A stretch of DNA of 64,000 nt from an uncultured Trichococcus sp. Its GTDB lineage: Bacteria > Bacillota > Bacilli > Lactobacillales > Aerococcaceae. Position numbers and translations under genes: made by a program. Positions 30,247-40,357 of this stretch are shown here, in pieces. Position 1 is the first letter of the stretch; every line of letters begins with the position of its first letter. Below the pieces are notes generated by a model, which searched no databases, had not been told where the DNA came from, and saw nothing but the letters and a program-made list of their open reading frames with translations. The DNA is taken from NCBI RefSeq assembly GCF_963663645.1, contig NZ_OY760503.1, forward strand, positions 817,001-881,000, in the 5' to 3' direction.

Positions 30247-30285
30247 TGGAAAAAGGCTGTCGCTCATTGAGCGCAGCCTTTTTCT
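30247..30285 (+). terminator. Terminator of msmK
   Basis: GAAAAAGGCTG and CAGCCTTTTTC flank a loop containing a smaller CGCTCA/TGAGCG pair, followed by a T-run on the plus strand. Confidence 0.8.
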
Positions 30286-30297
30286 TATGCATGTAGT

Positions 30298-30478
30298 TGC
30301 GTATTTTGGCCGGAGGAGGGCACCGGAATACTCAGAATGCGGGCGCAGCTCCGGCGAAGGACCTTCCGACCGGAGCACGCCGGCAATAGTCGCATTCAAC
30401 TACGACGAAGCTGCCTTCATCGGAGAACATAGGCAGAATGCGGTCCGAACTACGGCGAAGCCTCCGTTCACGGGAGAA
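30298..30478. repeat. 51-bp periodic inverted-repeat array, locus 2 (three to four units)
   Basis: Units start near 30298, 30349, 30400 and 30450 (steps 51, 51, 50). The best unit has CTCCGG and CCGGAG ends; others are diverged. Linkers carry GAATGCGG. It fills most of the gap between msmK and the amylase gene. Confidence 0.72.
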
Positions 30479-30507
30479 GATCACTCTCTACCACTTCTCT
30501 ACCAACA

Positions 30508-30543
30508 ATGAAGGAGGTGCCTCCATGAGACACCTCCTTCATT
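30508..30543. terminator. Terminator after the amylase gene
   Basis: GAAGGAGGTGCCTC... and its mirror GAGACACCTCCTTC form a hairpin 25 bases beyond the amylase stop on the minus strand. Confidence 0.65.
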
Positions 30544-30568
30544 GTGCAGCTATTGTTTTCGCTTCAAT

Positions 30569-32065
30569 CTATTCCACCGCATCCGCGTCAAATGCTTCCT
30601 CCGGAGAAATGCCTTCCTTGACCCAGACCGAAATCGAACCGGCATTGACAGGGAACCGGCCATTGCCGTCCTCGCCGATTTCGACTTTGTCTTCGCGGTT
30701 GCCCGTGTAGTCCGCGAAAGTCTGTCCGGCATACTGCTCGCCGACATACATGTCCTTGAAGCCTTCTTCGCTGTTGGAAAGGACTGCAGCCAAACCGTAG
30801 GGATGCTCCTCGTTGCCGAGACGGGTCCAGCCGACACAGTTGCCGTGGTCGAAGTAGTCGCGCTGTTCGCCGTAAGCATGGTTGGCGCGCAAATAGAGCA
30901 GTTTATCCAGGAACGTTTGTTGGCCATCGACCGGATGCGGGCCCTTGATGCCGTAGTAATCGCCGTAGAACAAGCACGGGAAGCCTTGTTCGCGCAAGAG
31001 CGTCACGCCGTATGCCAATGGCGTAAACCAAGGCTCGACATAGGACTGCAAGGCTTGGCCCGGCTGGGAATCGTGGTTATCGACAAAGGTGACCGCATGG
31101 GTCGGGTTCTTGGCGACCAGCGTCTGCTTGAACAACTCACGCAGATCGTAATCCTTGCCTTGCTGGGATGCGACGTGGAAATTTTGGTGCAGGGCAACGT
31201 CGAACAGATCGAAGGTGAAGTCGGTCGCTTCCAGATATTCCTTGATCGCCCCGTAACGGTATTTCCAATATTCACCGACCACATAAAAATCATCGCCGTG
31301 CTGAGCGCGGATTGTCTGCACGAAATCCTGCACGAACTGGTCATTGATATGTTTGACTGCATCCAGACGGAAGCCGTCGACGCCGGTTTCCTTGATGTAC
31401 CAATCCGCCCATTTTTTGACTTCTTCGACGACTGCCGGATGGCTGTAATCGATGTCCGCATACATCAAGTAATCGTAATTGCCGTACTCGCTGTCGACGC
31501 TCTCGTTTTCCGCCCAGCCTTTTTCGAAGCCTTTGATCATGTAGATGGCTTCTTTGCCGTTCTCATTGTTGAAGTCGGTGCCGGTGAAATGTTCCCATGA
31601 CCATTTGAAGTCGGAATATTTGTCGCCGCGGCCAGGGAAAGTGAATTTCGTCCAGCCTTCGATTTCATAGGATTTCGTCTCCTTTTCCTGACGATTGTCG
31701 GGATTCACTTCATAAGCAAGGAAGCGTTCCGTCTCGTCCGCGCCGGCTTTATGGTTCAGTACGACGTCGGCATAGACGGCGATCCCTTCCGCATGCAAGG
31801 CTTCGATCGCAGCCAAGTACTCTTCCTTGGTTCCGTATTTTGTGCGGACGGCCCCTTTTTGGTCGAATTCGCCCAAATCGTAGAGATCATAGACGCCGTA
31901 GCCTGTATCGTTCGTTCCGGTACCTTTGTAGGCCGGAGGAGTCCAGACAGCCGTGATGCCCAATTCCTTCAGATGCTTGGCATCCTCCTTCAGGCGATTC
32001 CATAATTGACCATCATCATCCAAATACCATTCAAAATATTGCATCATCAATCCATTTCCTGCCAT
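30569..32065 (-). CDS. Cytoplasmic alpha-amylase (GH13)
   Basis: The 498-residue protein begins MAGNGLMMQYFEWYLDDD without a signal peptide and has GH13 motifs: VYADVVLNHKAG, GFRLDAVKHI with the nucleophile Asp, VVGEYWK with the acid/base Glu, and TFVDNHDSQPG. This is the liquefying-amylase subfamily (GH13_5), here cytoplasmic, acting on imported maltodextrins or internal glycogen. I start it at the ATG at 32065, with AAAGG about 10 bases upstream; a start six codons earlier has no spacing for a ribosome-binding site. It is monocistronic. Confidence 0.9.
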   Translation of the reverse strand: MAGNGLMMQYFEWYLDDDGQLWNRLKEDAKHLKELGITAVWTPPAYKGTGTNDTGYGVYDLYDLGEFDQKGAVRTKYGTKEEYLAAIEALHAEGIAVYADVVLNHKAGADETERFLAYEVNPDNRQEKETKSYEIEGWTKFTFPGRGDKYSDFKWSWEHFTGTDFNNENGKEAIYMIKGFEKGWAENESVDSEYGNYDYLMYADIDYSHPAVVEEVKKWADWYIKETGVDGFRLDAVKHINDQFVQDFVQTIRAQHGDDFYVVGEYWKYRYGAIKEYLEATDFTFDLFDVALHQNFHVASQQGKDYDLRELFKQTLVAKNPTHAVTFVDNHDSQPGQALQSYVEPWFTPLAYGVTLLREQGFPCLFYGDYYGIKGPHPVDGQQTFLDKLLYLRANHAYGEQRDYFDHGNCVGWTRLGNEEHPYGLAAVLSNSEEGFKDMYVGEQYAGQTFADYTGNREDKVEIGEDGNGRFPVNAGSISVWVKEGISPEEAFDADAVE

Positions 32066-32334
32066 GCGATCACTGCCTTTCATCTCACTCTGGATTTGTT
32101 GTGGTGCACAAAACGTTTTTTGATAAACTCATTATACATGCTCGCCTTGCGTTTGCCTTTCGGGACGGCTCCGGGGCACCGCATTTCTTGCCGCCAGGAC
32201 GAAATGCTTGCATCTTGAATTGGGCGCCGGTATACTGGCAGTAAGTTAGCTGATTGCTGATTTCTTTTTTTGGTTATATATCTCGAATTAGGAATATACG
32301 AAACGGAATACATAAAGAAATGAGGAACCGATCC

Positions 32335-33324
32335 ATGAACACATTAAGAGGAATCCACCACGTCACCGCCATCACAAGCAGCGCCGAAAAGAACTACGCC
32401 TTCTTCACGAACATCCTGGGCATGCGCCTGGTCAAAAAAACCGTCAACCAGGACGACATCCAGACTTATCACCTTTTCTTCGCCGATGACCGCGGTAGTG
32501 CCGGGACGGATATTACTTTCTTCGATTTCCCGGGCATCCCGAAAGCCGTCAGAGGGACCAACGAAATCTTCAAGACCGGTCTGCGTGTTCCATCGGATGA
32601 AGCACTGGACTATTGGGTGAAACGTTTCGATAAATACAACGTCACGCATTCCGGCATCTATGAGCAGTTCGGCCGCCGGGTGATCGATTTCCAGGACTTC
32701 GATGAGCAGCTCTATCAGTTGGTTTCCGATGAATCCGACTCCGGCGTGGCTCCCGGCATTCCTTGGCAAAAAGGCCCGGTTCCCAACGAATACGGCATCC
32801 GCGGTTTGGGTCCGATTTTCGTCCGCATCGCTGATTTCAATTTCTACAGGCAAGTATTGGAGACTGTCCTTGGTTTCCGCCACATGGCAACCGACGGCGA
32901 CGTCCATCTCTTCGAAGTGGGCGAAGGCGGAAACGGCGGCCGCATGATCGTAGAGCACAACGCTTCGCTGCCGCAAGCCCAGCAAGGTTTCGGCAGTGTC
33001 CACCACATGGCTTTCCGCGTGAAGGACCGCAACGAATTGGAAGAATGGATCGCGCATATGGGATCCTACCGCTTCCCGATCTCCGGCTATGTCGACCGCT
33101 TCTACTTCGAATCACTCTACGCCAACATCGCGCAGGGCATCCTGTTGGAATTCGCGACGGATGGTCCTGGATTCATCGATGATGAGGAGCCTTACGAGAC
33201 ATTGGGCGAACGCTTGGCCTTGCCGCCTAAATTCCGGGATTCCCGCGAAGAAATCGAAGGTTTGGTCCGCCAATTCGATACCGTGCGCAGCACGAAGACT
33301 TTCGAAAAAGAATATTTGGACTGA
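32335..33324 (+). CDS. Ring-cleaving dioxygenase-like (glyoxalase fold) protein
   Basis: The 329-residue protein has two glyoxalase/extradiol dioxygenase modules: LRGIHHVTAITSSAEKN at the start, VHHMAFRVKDRNELE in the middle and GILLEFATDGPGF near the end, giving the His-His-Glu metal set. It belongs to the MhqO/LinE-like group that cleaves hydroquinones in Bacillus; the true substrate here is unknown. The start at 32335 follows GAGG by 9 bases. It is monocistronic and converges on the alpha-galactosidase gene. Confidence 0.85.
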   Translation: MNTLRGIHHVTAITSSAEKNYAFFTNILGMRLVKKTVNQDDIQTYHLFFADDRGSAGTDITFFDFPGIPKAVRGTNEIFKTGLRVPSDEALDYWVKRFDKYNVTHSGIYEQFGRRVIDFQDFDEQLYQLVSDESDSGVAPGIPWQKGPVPNEYGIRGLGPIFVRIADFNFYRQVLETVLGFRHMATDGDVHLFEVGEGGNGGRMIVEHNASLPQAQQGFGSVHHMAFRVKDRNELEEWIAHMGSYRFPISGYVDRFYFESLYANIAQGILLEFATDGPGFIDDEEPYETLGERLALPPKFRDSREEIEGLVRQFDTVRSTKTFEKEYLD

Positions 33325-33325
33325 G

Positions 33326-33372
33326 AAAAAAGCAAGGAACTGTCTTCATTTCGAGACAGTTCCTTGCTTTTG
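33326..33372. terminator. Bidirectional terminator between the dioxygenase gene and aga
   Basis: AAAAAGCAAGGAACTGTCT pairs with AGACAGTTCCTTGCTTTT, flanked by A and T tracts between two convergent genes. Confidence 0.88.
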
Positions 33373-33390
33373 TTTTTCGTTTTAAACAGA

Positions 33391-35589
33391 TTATGTTTCC
33401 TTCAGCACCAGACAGACGCTCTGATAATCCCCTTGCAGGGCATCCTTCAGGTAAAGTCCGCGGTTCATCAGTTCATCCCCGCCGATTGCTCCTTCATACC
33501 CGCTGACGGTGTAGAATGTAGCGGGATCCAAGCCTTTGAACAGCACTTTTTTCTTCTTCAGGTTGGCCCGGTCGAGAACCCGGTAGTAGAAATAGAGCGC
33601 TTCGTCCTGCTCGGGACTCACAAAAATCCAAGCGGCCTCGTTCTGCGTTTCGAAAGGACTGAGGATACGGTGGAAGACACCATATTGGACGAGTCCGCGG
33701 TGTTCCTTGTAGAAGCTGATTTGCTCCTTCATTTCCTGTTTCTCGGCTTCGGAAAGCGTCGTGACGTCCAGTTCATAGCCCAGATTGCCGGCCATCGCCA
33801 CATCCCCGCGCATCTTCATCGAAGTCATGCGGTGCACTTGGTGATTTGGAATGGCTGACACATGCGATCCCATGCTCGAAATCGGCATGACGAGGCTGGT
33901 GCCGTATTGGATCTCCAGACGCGCCACCGCATCGGTGTTGTCGCTGGTCCAAGTCTGCGGCATGTAGTAGAGAATACCCGGGTCGAAGCGTCCGCCGCCG
34001 CCTGAGCAGCTTTCGAAGAGAATATTCGGATATTTCGTCACCAGCGCCTCCATCACTTCATAAAGACCCAGCATATATTTGTGCAGCACTTCCCCCGGCA
34101 ACGCGCCTGGAGCGGCGGTTCCGATTTCGGTCATGTTGCGGTTGTAGTCCCATTTGATGTAATCGACCGGCACTTCATCCAAAACTGCCATCATCTGCGC
34201 CAGAATATTGTCGCGTACTTCCTTGCGGCTGAAATCAATCACATACTGGCTGCGGCTAAGTGACTTTTCTCTGCCGGGCGTATGGATGCACCAGTCCGGA
34301 TGGGCGCGATAAAGCTCGCTGTCTTCGGAAATCATTTCCGGTTCGAACCACAAACCGAACAGCATGCCCTTCTCCTTGATGTTCTCTGCGAGTTGCTTCA
34401 GCCCAGCCGGCAATTTGGCAGTGTGAATGTGCCAATCGCCCAACGAGGAATAATCGTCGTCCCGCTTGCCGAACCAACCATCATCCAGCACGAACAGTTC
34501 GACTCCCAGAGCGGCTGCTTCATCAGCCATCGCCTCGATTTTTTCGGCTGTGAAATCGAAGTAGGTACCTTCCCAGTTGTTGATCAGGACCGGACGCTCC
34601 GCAAATTGGTGCTGGCCGCGGATCAGATGCTTCTGGTAGAAAGGATGCAGCGTCTGCGACAATCCGTTCAACCCGTTTTCGCTGTATACCAATACGACTT
34701 CCGGTGTCTGGAACGCCTCTCCGACAGGCAAATACCATTGGAAGTGCGTTGGATTGATGCCCATCTGGATGCGTGTCTGCGCGTAAGTATCAACTTCGAC
34801 ATTGGCCCGGAATTCGCCGCTGTAAACGAAATGGAATCCGTAGACCGCACCGTGGTCTTCCGTCGCCGTTTTCTCGGCCAAAGCCACGAACGGCTGATAG
34901 GCATGGCTCGTGGTCCCGCGTTTGCTGTCGAGCGTGTGGATGCCGCGGACAAGCGGCGTGCGCACGATTTGGCGTTCCCTTCCCCAAGCACCCGGCAATT
35001 GGATCATGTCAAAATCAGCATCCGGGAAATCGATGGACATGCTCAAAGCTTTGTTCAGGTGGATAGCTTCGGCTCCGTTGTTGCGGAAGCTGGCCGAACG
35101 CGTCAGCACCGGATAGTCGCGGAACAAGGTGTAGCTCAGAACGACTTCAACTTTTGTGACGGTATCTTCCATCGTCAGCAGCAGCGTGTCCGCCGGCTCT
35201 TCCTTTGTCTCATAAGTCTGCGGCAACCCTTGCAGCGGCTGTTTGCCTGTCACGATTTCATGGCTCTTGTAGGTCAGCAGGCTGACAGTCGTTTGATCCG
35301 GATACTGGCACTCGAATGCTGATTCGCGGAAATCGCCGCTGCCGTTACCCGGAAATTCCTGTGGCAAAGTTGCCAGCGAAAACACACGGCCAGGCACCTC
35401 GAACGGATTGGGCGCAAAAGCATTGTCTTGACGCGGATAATCCGCCACTTGCGAAAAGCTGTTGATCCGTTTCCCCCAGTACTGATGGGACACATATTTT
35501 TCTTCTTCCAGTCCGATCACATAGCTCACGGCTTCGTTCTGTAAATGAAAATATTTTTTTGTTTCATCAAATGTTATCGTCACAGTCAT
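33391..35589 (-). CDS. aga: Alpha-galactosidase (GH36)
   Basis: The 732-residue protein has the GH36 layout: beta-sandwich N-terminal domain, then the barrel with ELFVLDDGWFGKRDDD, the nucleophile Asp in IKWDYNRN (about residue 481), and SCSGGGGRFDPG and TWTSDNTDA with the acid/base Asp. It hydrolyses alpha-1,6-galactosides such as raffinose and melibiose in the cytoplasm. It is the last gene of the msm operon, 24 bases after gtfA. AAGGAG is very near the ATG, so a GTG two codons further is also possible. Confidence 0.95.
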   Translation of the reverse strand: MTVTITFDETKKYFHLQNEAVSYVIGLEEEKYVSHQYWGKRINSFSQVADYPRQDNAFAPNPFEVPGRVFSLATLPQEFPGNGSGDFRESAFECQYPDQTTVSLLTYKSHEIVTGKQPLQGLPQTYETKEEPADTLLLTMEDTVTKVEVVLSYTLFRDYPVLTRSASFRNNGAEAIHLNKALSMSIDFPDADFDMIQLPGAWGRERQIVRTPLVRGIHTLDSKRGTTSHAYQPFVALAEKTATEDHGAVYGFHFVYSGEFRANVEVDTYAQTRIQMGINPTHFQWYLPVGEAFQTPEVVLVYSENGLNGLSQTLHPFYQKHLIRGQHQFAERPVLINNWEGTYFDFTAEKIEAMADEAAALGVELFVLDDGWFGKRDDDYSSLGDWHIHTAKLPAGLKQLAENIKEKGMLFGLWFEPEMISEDSELYRAHPDWCIHTPGREKSLSRSQYVIDFSRKEVRDNILAQMMAVLDEVPVDYIKWDYNRNMTEIGTAAPGALPGEVLHKYMLGLYEVMEALVTKYPNILFESCSGGGGRFDPGILYYMPQTWTSDNTDAVARLEIQYGTSLVMPISSMGSHVSAIPNHQVHRMTSMKMRGDVAMAGNLGYELDVTTLSEAEKQEMKEQISFYKEHRGLVQYGVFHRILSPFETQNEAAWIFVSPEQDEALYFYYRVLDRANLKKKKVLFKGLDPATFYTVSGYEGAIGGDELMNRGLYLKDALQGDYQSVCLVLKET

Positions 35590-35613
35590 CACTCCTTGGC
35601 TCTCGTCATTTTA

Positions 35614-37053
35614 CTAAAATATTTGTTCTTCTCCTGCCGCAGTCCGGTGCAGGATCGAGAATTTGTTCGTAGGCAGGTCGACCGTCAGACTGGCCGATTC
35701 TTCGGCAGTGGCCCACGTCAAAGTGAAGGCCCCTTCGTCTTGTTGGGTTATTTTAAGGTCTCCATCGAACGCTTTCGCCGTATTGCGGAACGTCAGCAGA
35801 CGGAAGAGGTCCTTCACGACCGGACGTTCGATTTCTTGCCCGATTTCGTCCAAGCTGTAGTAGTGACGGTTGATGTTGCGGCCTTCCTTGCTGTTCTCGA
35901 GCAACTCCAGATCGTTTTCGCCGGCCAGCAAGCCTACGTAATAGATCTGAGGAATGCCCGGCGTGAAGCACTGGATCGCCCGCGCCAACAGATAGGCGGC
36001 ATCATTGTTGCCCAAGGCCGAATAGTAGGTGCAGTTGATCTGGTAGATGTCCAGGTTGTTGTAGGCTTCCGAGCTGTAGATCCGCTTCAGGTTGGCGCCT
36101 TTTTCGTAAAGGGCTTCCACCGCGAAATCCACTTCCTCCTGGGTCAGCAGATCCTTCACATCGACGACACCGATGCCGTCATGCGTGTCCAAGGTCGTGA
36201 ACTGGTTGCGCGGGCAGATCTCCAGCCAGTGCAGCAGCTTCTCGGCTTTGCCGCTGTAAAGGGCATGCAGCACCAGCATCGGCAAAGCAAAATCATAGAC
36301 CGGATAGCCTTTTTCTGCGATTTTTTGTTGGATCGTGTAATGCTCATGGATTTCGGGAAGGACCGTCACGCCATAGGGCTTCAGAATTTCCACTGCGTAT
36401 TCCAGCATCTCCCAAATTTCGGGCTCCACGAAGAAGCAATTCGTATCCAATTCCTTGATGGCATAGGCGAACGCATCCAGGCGGATGATCGAAGCTCCTT
36501 TATCCGCCAAGAAACTAAGTGTATCCTTGATGAATTGGCGCGTCGCTTCGGTCTTCACGTTCAGATCAATCTGCTCTTCCGAGAACGTGCACCAGACTTT
36601 TTCCGATGTGCCGTCCTGGAAATGGGCATCCACGAAAGGCGCTTTCGGTTTGCGTTTGTAGATCAGATCGATGTCCGCTTCAGTCGGTCGGTTCTCCGGC
36701 CAATAGTCGTTGTAGCGGATGAAGTAGTCCTTGTAAGGGGACGCGTCCTTTTTCTCAAGGAAATCCAAATAATAAGGCGATTGCGCGGAAATATGGTTCA
36801 GCATGAACTCATACATCATGTAGTATTTTTCGCTGATGCGTTTGATGTCATCCCAGCCGCCGAACCGCTCATCGACTTTGGTGTAGTCCATCGGCGAAAA
36901 GCCGCGGTCGCCCGATGAAGGGAAGAACGGCAGGATATGCACGCCGCCGACGACCCCTTTCAGATGAGTGTCCAGCACCTGTTCCAGATCTTTCAGGTCA
37001 TTGCCCAGACTGTCCGGGTAGGTGATCAACATTGCTTCGTTTTTTATCTTCAT
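35614..37053 (-). CDS. gtfA: Sucrose phosphorylase (GH13_18)
   Basis: The 479-residue protein opens with AMLITYPDSLGNDLKDL and has GGVHILPFFPSSGDRGFSP, nucleophile Asp193 in RLDAFAYA and acid/base Glu234 in PEIHEH, all typical of sucrose phosphorylase. It converts sucrose and phosphate to glucose 1-phosphate and fructose in the cytoplasm. Paired with alpha-galactosidase it completes raffinose breakdown: galactose is removed, then sucrose is phosphorolysed. It lies 68 bases after msmG. Confidence 0.95.
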   Translation of the reverse strand: MKIKNEAMLITYPDSLGNDLKDLEQVLDTHLKGVVGGVHILPFFPSSGDRGFSPMDYTKVDERFGGWDDIKRISEKYYMMYEFMLNHISAQSPYYLDFLEKKDASPYKDYFIRYNDYWPENRPTEADIDLIYKRKPKAPFVDAHFQDGTSEKVWCTFSEEQIDLNVKTEATRQFIKDTLSFLADKGASIIRLDAFAYAIKELDTNCFFVEPEIWEMLEYAVEILKPYGVTVLPEIHEHYTIQQKIAEKGYPVYDFALPMLVLHALYSGKAEKLLHWLEICPRNQFTTLDTHDGIGVVDVKDLLTQEEVDFAVEALYEKGANLKRIYSSEAYNNLDIYQINCTYYSALGNNDAAYLLARAIQCFTPGIPQIYYVGLLAGENDLELLENSKEGRNINRHYYSLDEIGQEIERPVVKDLFRLLTFRNTAKAFDGDLKITQQDEGAFTLTWATAEESASLTVDLPTNKFSILHRTAAGEEQIF

Positions 37054-37121
37054 TACAGTTACCCCATTTTCAAATATCGTTTTGTTTTCTTGATGGCAGA
37101 GCGGGCTTGGTCCGCTTTTCT

Positions 37122-37946
37122 TTATTTCCCACCTGTTGTGGCGATGCCTTCGATGAATTGTTTCTGGAACAGGATGTAAAGGATGATCATCGGGATGATC
37201 GCGATGACCGAACCGGCCATCAGCTGCGGATAGTTCGTCGTGAATTGCCCTTGCAGGCTGGCCAATCCCGCCGATAGCGTCATTTTATCCTGGGACATGT
37301 TGACGACCAAAGGCCACATCAGATCCTTGAAGGCAAAGAGCGACGTGAAGATGCCCAAAGCCACCAAGCCGGAACGCGCCAGCGGCATATAGATGCGGTA
37401 AAATACTTGCCAGGTAGTCGCGCCATCAATCGTGGCAGCTTCCATCAGTTCGTCAGGCAATTTTATGAAGAATTGGCGCAACAGGAAGGTCCCGAACGCG
37501 GAGACGATGCCCGGGATAACCAAAGCCGGGATTGAGTTCAAAAGACCCAGATTCTGGACCAACAAATATTGCGGCGTCAGATAGATCTGCGCTGGGATCA
37601 TCATCTGCGTCAGGACGATACCGAAAAACAGGTTTTTTCCGGGAAAATCCAGTTTCGCAACCGCAAAGGCAGCCATGGCGCTGAAGAGCGTCGAAGTCAA
37701 CACCCTGAAGACAATCATCAAACCGGTGTTGATGTAAAAACTGACGAACGGCAAGGAATTCCATACCGCTTTGTAGTTCTCGATCTGGAACACTTCCGGG
37801 AAAATTTGCGGCGGTATCTGCGTGGATTCGCTGATGGTTTTGCCGGAAGTCAGGACCATCCATAAGAACGGCACGACCATCAGCAAAGATCCGATGATCA
37901 GCACGATGTGGATCAGTGCTGTCGTTTTATTCATTTTTGTCTGCAT
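37122..37946 (-). CDS. msmG: Multiple-sugar ABC transporter permease MsmG
   Basis: A 274-residue MalG-type permease with about six membrane segments and the EAA loop ELMEAATIDGATTWQVFYRIYMPLA, which contacts the ATPase. AGGAG stands upstream of the ATG. It follows msmF by 12 bases. Confidence 0.94.
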   Translation of the reverse strand: MQTKMNKTTALIHIVLIIGSLLMVVPFLWMVLTSGKTISESTQIPPQIFPEVFQIENYKAVWNSLPFVSFYINTGLMIVFRVLTSTLFSAMAAFAVAKLDFPGKNLFFGIVLTQMMIPAQIYLTPQYLLVQNLGLLNSIPALVIPGIVSAFGTFLLRQFFIKLPDELMEAATIDGATTWQVFYRIYMPLARSGLVALGIFTSLFAFKDLMWPLVVNMSQDKMTLSAGLASLQGQFTTNYPQLMAGSVIAIIPMIILYILFQKQFIEGIATTGGK

Positions 37947-37958
37947 GTTTATTCACTC

Positions 37959-38900
37959 CTAGTCATAGGTGACCCATTTTTTCTGTGCCAACAGCTGGAT
38001 GCCGGTGATCGCCATGATGATCAGCACCAACGAGATGGCGATAGCCGAACCGTAACCTTTATCGTTGAGCACGAACGATTCATTGAAGAACATGTATACC
38101 AATGATTGCGTGCTCTTCAGCGCCAAGTTCGTGCGGTCGAACATCATGAAGATGATATCGAACACCTGCAGCGCACCGATGACACTCGTCACCGAAACGA
38201 AGAACAGTTGCGGCGACAGCAACGGCAGCGTGATCGAGAAAAATTGTTTCAACGGTCCGGCGCCGTCAACGACAGCCGCCTCATAATATTCTTTCGGTAT
38301 TTCCTTCAGCCCCGCCAACAGCAGGATCATGTTGTAGCCGACATTCGTCCAGATACCGACAATAATGATCGACCAAATCGCCACTTCCGGATCGGTGATC
38401 CATAAGATATTTCCGATATAACCGAGTTTATCCAGTACCGCATTCAGCAAGCCGTATTCCGAGTTGAACAGCCAGCGCCACACCATCGCGACGGCAGCCG
38501 GAGCGGCGATCATCGGCAGGAAGAAAATCGTCCGGTACAATCCGACCGCTTTTATCTTCGTGTTCATCAATACCGCAAAGAACAGCGACAGGATGATCGT
38601 GATGGGCACTTGGATGGCGGCGTAGAAGAAGGTATTCTTCAATGATTGCCAGAATTCAGGATCCTCCAGCATGTGCAAGTAGTTGTCCATCCCGACAAAG
38701 GTTGAAGTGCCGAAAGTACTCACGCTCTGGAAACTCATGTACAGCGACTGGAACAACGGAATGACGTTCAGGATCAAAAGCCCGATCAAGGTCGGAGCGA
38801 TGAAAAACCAGCCCCACAGCGCCATTTTTCTTTTGCGTTGCGCAGGTGTCACCGTACTTACCGTTTTTTCTTTAGGGATTGCTACATCCGATTTCATCAT
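37959..38900 (-). CDS. msmF: Multiple-sugar ABC transporter permease MsmF
   Basis: A 313-residue MalF-type permease with about six membrane segments and the EAA loop EYYEAAVVDGAGPLKQFFSITLPLL. It has a long cytoplasmic N-terminus. GAGGTG precedes paired ATGs, so the start may be one codon later. It follows msmE by 64 bases. Confidence 0.94.
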   Translation of the reverse strand: MMKSDVAIPKEKTVSTVTPAQRKRKMALWGWFFIAPTLIGLLILNVIPLFQSLYMSFQSVSTFGTSTFVGMDNYLHMLEDPEFWQSLKNTFFYAAIQVPITIILSLFFAVLMNTKIKAVGLYRTIFFLPMIAAPAAVAMVWRWLFNSEYGLLNAVLDKLGYIGNILWITDPEVAIWSIIIVGIWTNVGYNMILLLAGLKEIPKEYYEAAVVDGAGPLKQFFSITLPLLSPQLFFVSVTSVIGALQVFDIIFMMFDRTNLALKSTQSLVYMFFNESFVLNDKGYGSAIAISLVLIIMAITGIQLLAQKKWVTYD

Positions 38901-38964
38901 ATTTCACCTCTATAGAATTGAAAGCCACTTATGGGAGCATTCCCGTAAGCGGCCTTCTATTTTG

Positions 38965-40239
38965 TTATTTTTCGTTCGCCAAGACTTCTTCAACACCGGT
39001 TACGATGTCTGCAGCAACATCTGCGACGGAAGCTTCGCCGTTGAATACCGGCATCAAAGCATTGTTTTCGATATCTTCCCAACGTGCTGTCTCTTTGGAG
39101 TAAGGCTTGATGTACGCATTTTCCATTTGATCCACATAGACCTGGATATTGAATTGGCTGTAGGCATTCACGAATGATTCTTCAGTTCCTATATAAGCCG
39201 GGATTGCCGCGCCGTTCTCGCCTTGCAGACGCATGGCTTCCTCTGTTCCCAAGAATTCGACGAATTTCAAAGCCGCTTCTTCGTTTTCGGTTGAAGCCGC
39301 AACGGAGTTCGCCAATCCATTGAACAGCGTTGCCGCTTGTTTGCCTTGTGGCAATGCCGCGACATCAGCATTGGCAGCCGTATATTCGTTATTCGCCATT
39401 TCGCCTGTCATCCAAGATCCGAAGAATCCCATCGCGCCGCGACCTGATTGGAAGAAGGACAAGTTTGTGTTTTCAGCAAATTGACTTTGGGTCGGCGACA
39501 CGCCATGTTTCACGCTCAGATCCGCATACCATTGCACGGCTTCGATCGTTTCGTCCAAACGGAAACCGGATTCGGTCTTGTCATCGGACAATACGTAGCC
39601 ACCGTTCTGGAAGATGAAGTTGTGGTAGCCTTCCTGTCTGTTCAAAGGAGCCAAAATACCGTAGACGCCGTTGTCGGGATCGTTCAGCGTTTGAGCGGCT
39701 GCCAGCATCGTGTCCCAAGTCCAGGTTTCATCCGGATAGGCAACGCCTGCCGCATCAAACAACGTTTTGTTGTACCATAGCGCAATCGTGTCATAGTCTT
39801 TCGGGATGCCGTAGAGCGCATCATCAGCAGAGTACAGTTCGACCAGTTCTTCCGGGAAATGATCCAAGGAAGTCACTTCGCTGTTTGCGTAGGTTTCCGA
39901 CAAATCCATCAGGACGCCGCCTGTTGCGTATTTCGCGATTTCGTTGGAGTGCATCCAGAATACATCCGGCATGCTGTCGCCTTTTGCGCCCGCTTCCAAT
40001 TTGGTCCAGTATTGGTCCCAAGGTGTCACTTCCACTTTTACATCGATGCCTGGATTCTCCGCTTCGAAAGCTTCTGCGATCGCTTCCATTCCCGGTTGTT
40101 GGATTTTATCCCAGATGCTGTAAGTGATGGTCACGTCACCGGAACCGCCTTCCCCATCGGAACCGTTTCCGCACGCCCCTAAAACAAGTCCTGATAACAA
40201 CACTGTAGCCAATGATACTTTCTTCCAATTCTTTAACAT
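38965..40239 (-). CDS. msmE: Multiple-sugar-binding lipoprotein MsmE
   Basis: I start it at the ATG at 40239, behind GGTGGAG, giving a lipoprotein signal KKVSLATVLLSGLVLGAC with lipobox LGAC. The 424-residue protein is an extracellular solute-binding protein of the MalE/UgpB type (ITYSIWDKIQQPGMEAIAEAF, GKQAATLFNGLANSVAAS). The frame is open another 63 codons upstream, through the promoter, and is not coding. It would deliver raffinose, sucrose or isomaltooligosaccharides to MsmFG, powered by an unlinked MsmK. Confidence 0.93.
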   Translation of the reverse strand: MLKNWKKVSLATVLLSGLVLGACGNGSDGEGGSGDVTITYSIWDKIQQPGMEAIAEAFEAENPGIDVKVEVTPWDQYWTKLEAGAKGDSMPDVFWMHSNEIAKYATGGVLMDLSETYANSEVTSLDHFPEELVELYSADDALYGIPKDYDTIALWYNKTLFDAAGVAYPDETWTWDTMLAAAQTLNDPDNGVYGILAPLNRQEGYHNFIFQNGGYVLSDDKTESGFRLDETIEAVQWYADLSVKHGVSPTQSQFAENTNLSFFQSGRGAMGFFGSWMTGEMANNEYTAANADVAALPQGKQAATLFNGLANSVAASTENEEAALKFVEFLGTEEAMRLQGENGAAIPAYIGTEESFVNAYSQFNIQVYVDQMENAYIKPYSKETARWEDIENNALMPVFNGEASVADVAADIVTGVEEVLANEK

Positions 40240-40271
40240 CTCTTCTCCACCTTTTCTTTTATCAATAATAT

Positions 40272-40300
40272 TGTATAGTCGGAAACAAAGGAACTTCCAA
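40272..40300 (-). promoter_or_regulatory. Promoter of the msm operon
   Basis: On the minus strand TTGGAA (40300-40295) and TATACA (40277-40272) are 17 bases apart, 33 bases before the msmE start. Confidence 0.65.
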
Positions 40301-40342
40301 TCACCTGAGCAAATACGCGTGAAATGTTCAAAAACAGTCAGT

Positions 40343-40357
40343 TTGCAAACGTTTACT
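40343..40357. promoter_or_regulatory. cre site upstream of msmE
   Basis: TTGCAAACGTTTACT matches the CcpA operator consensus at 14 of 15 positions. It lies about 43 bases upstream of the msmE -35 box. The 40301-40620 stretch holds no gene. Confidence 0.7.
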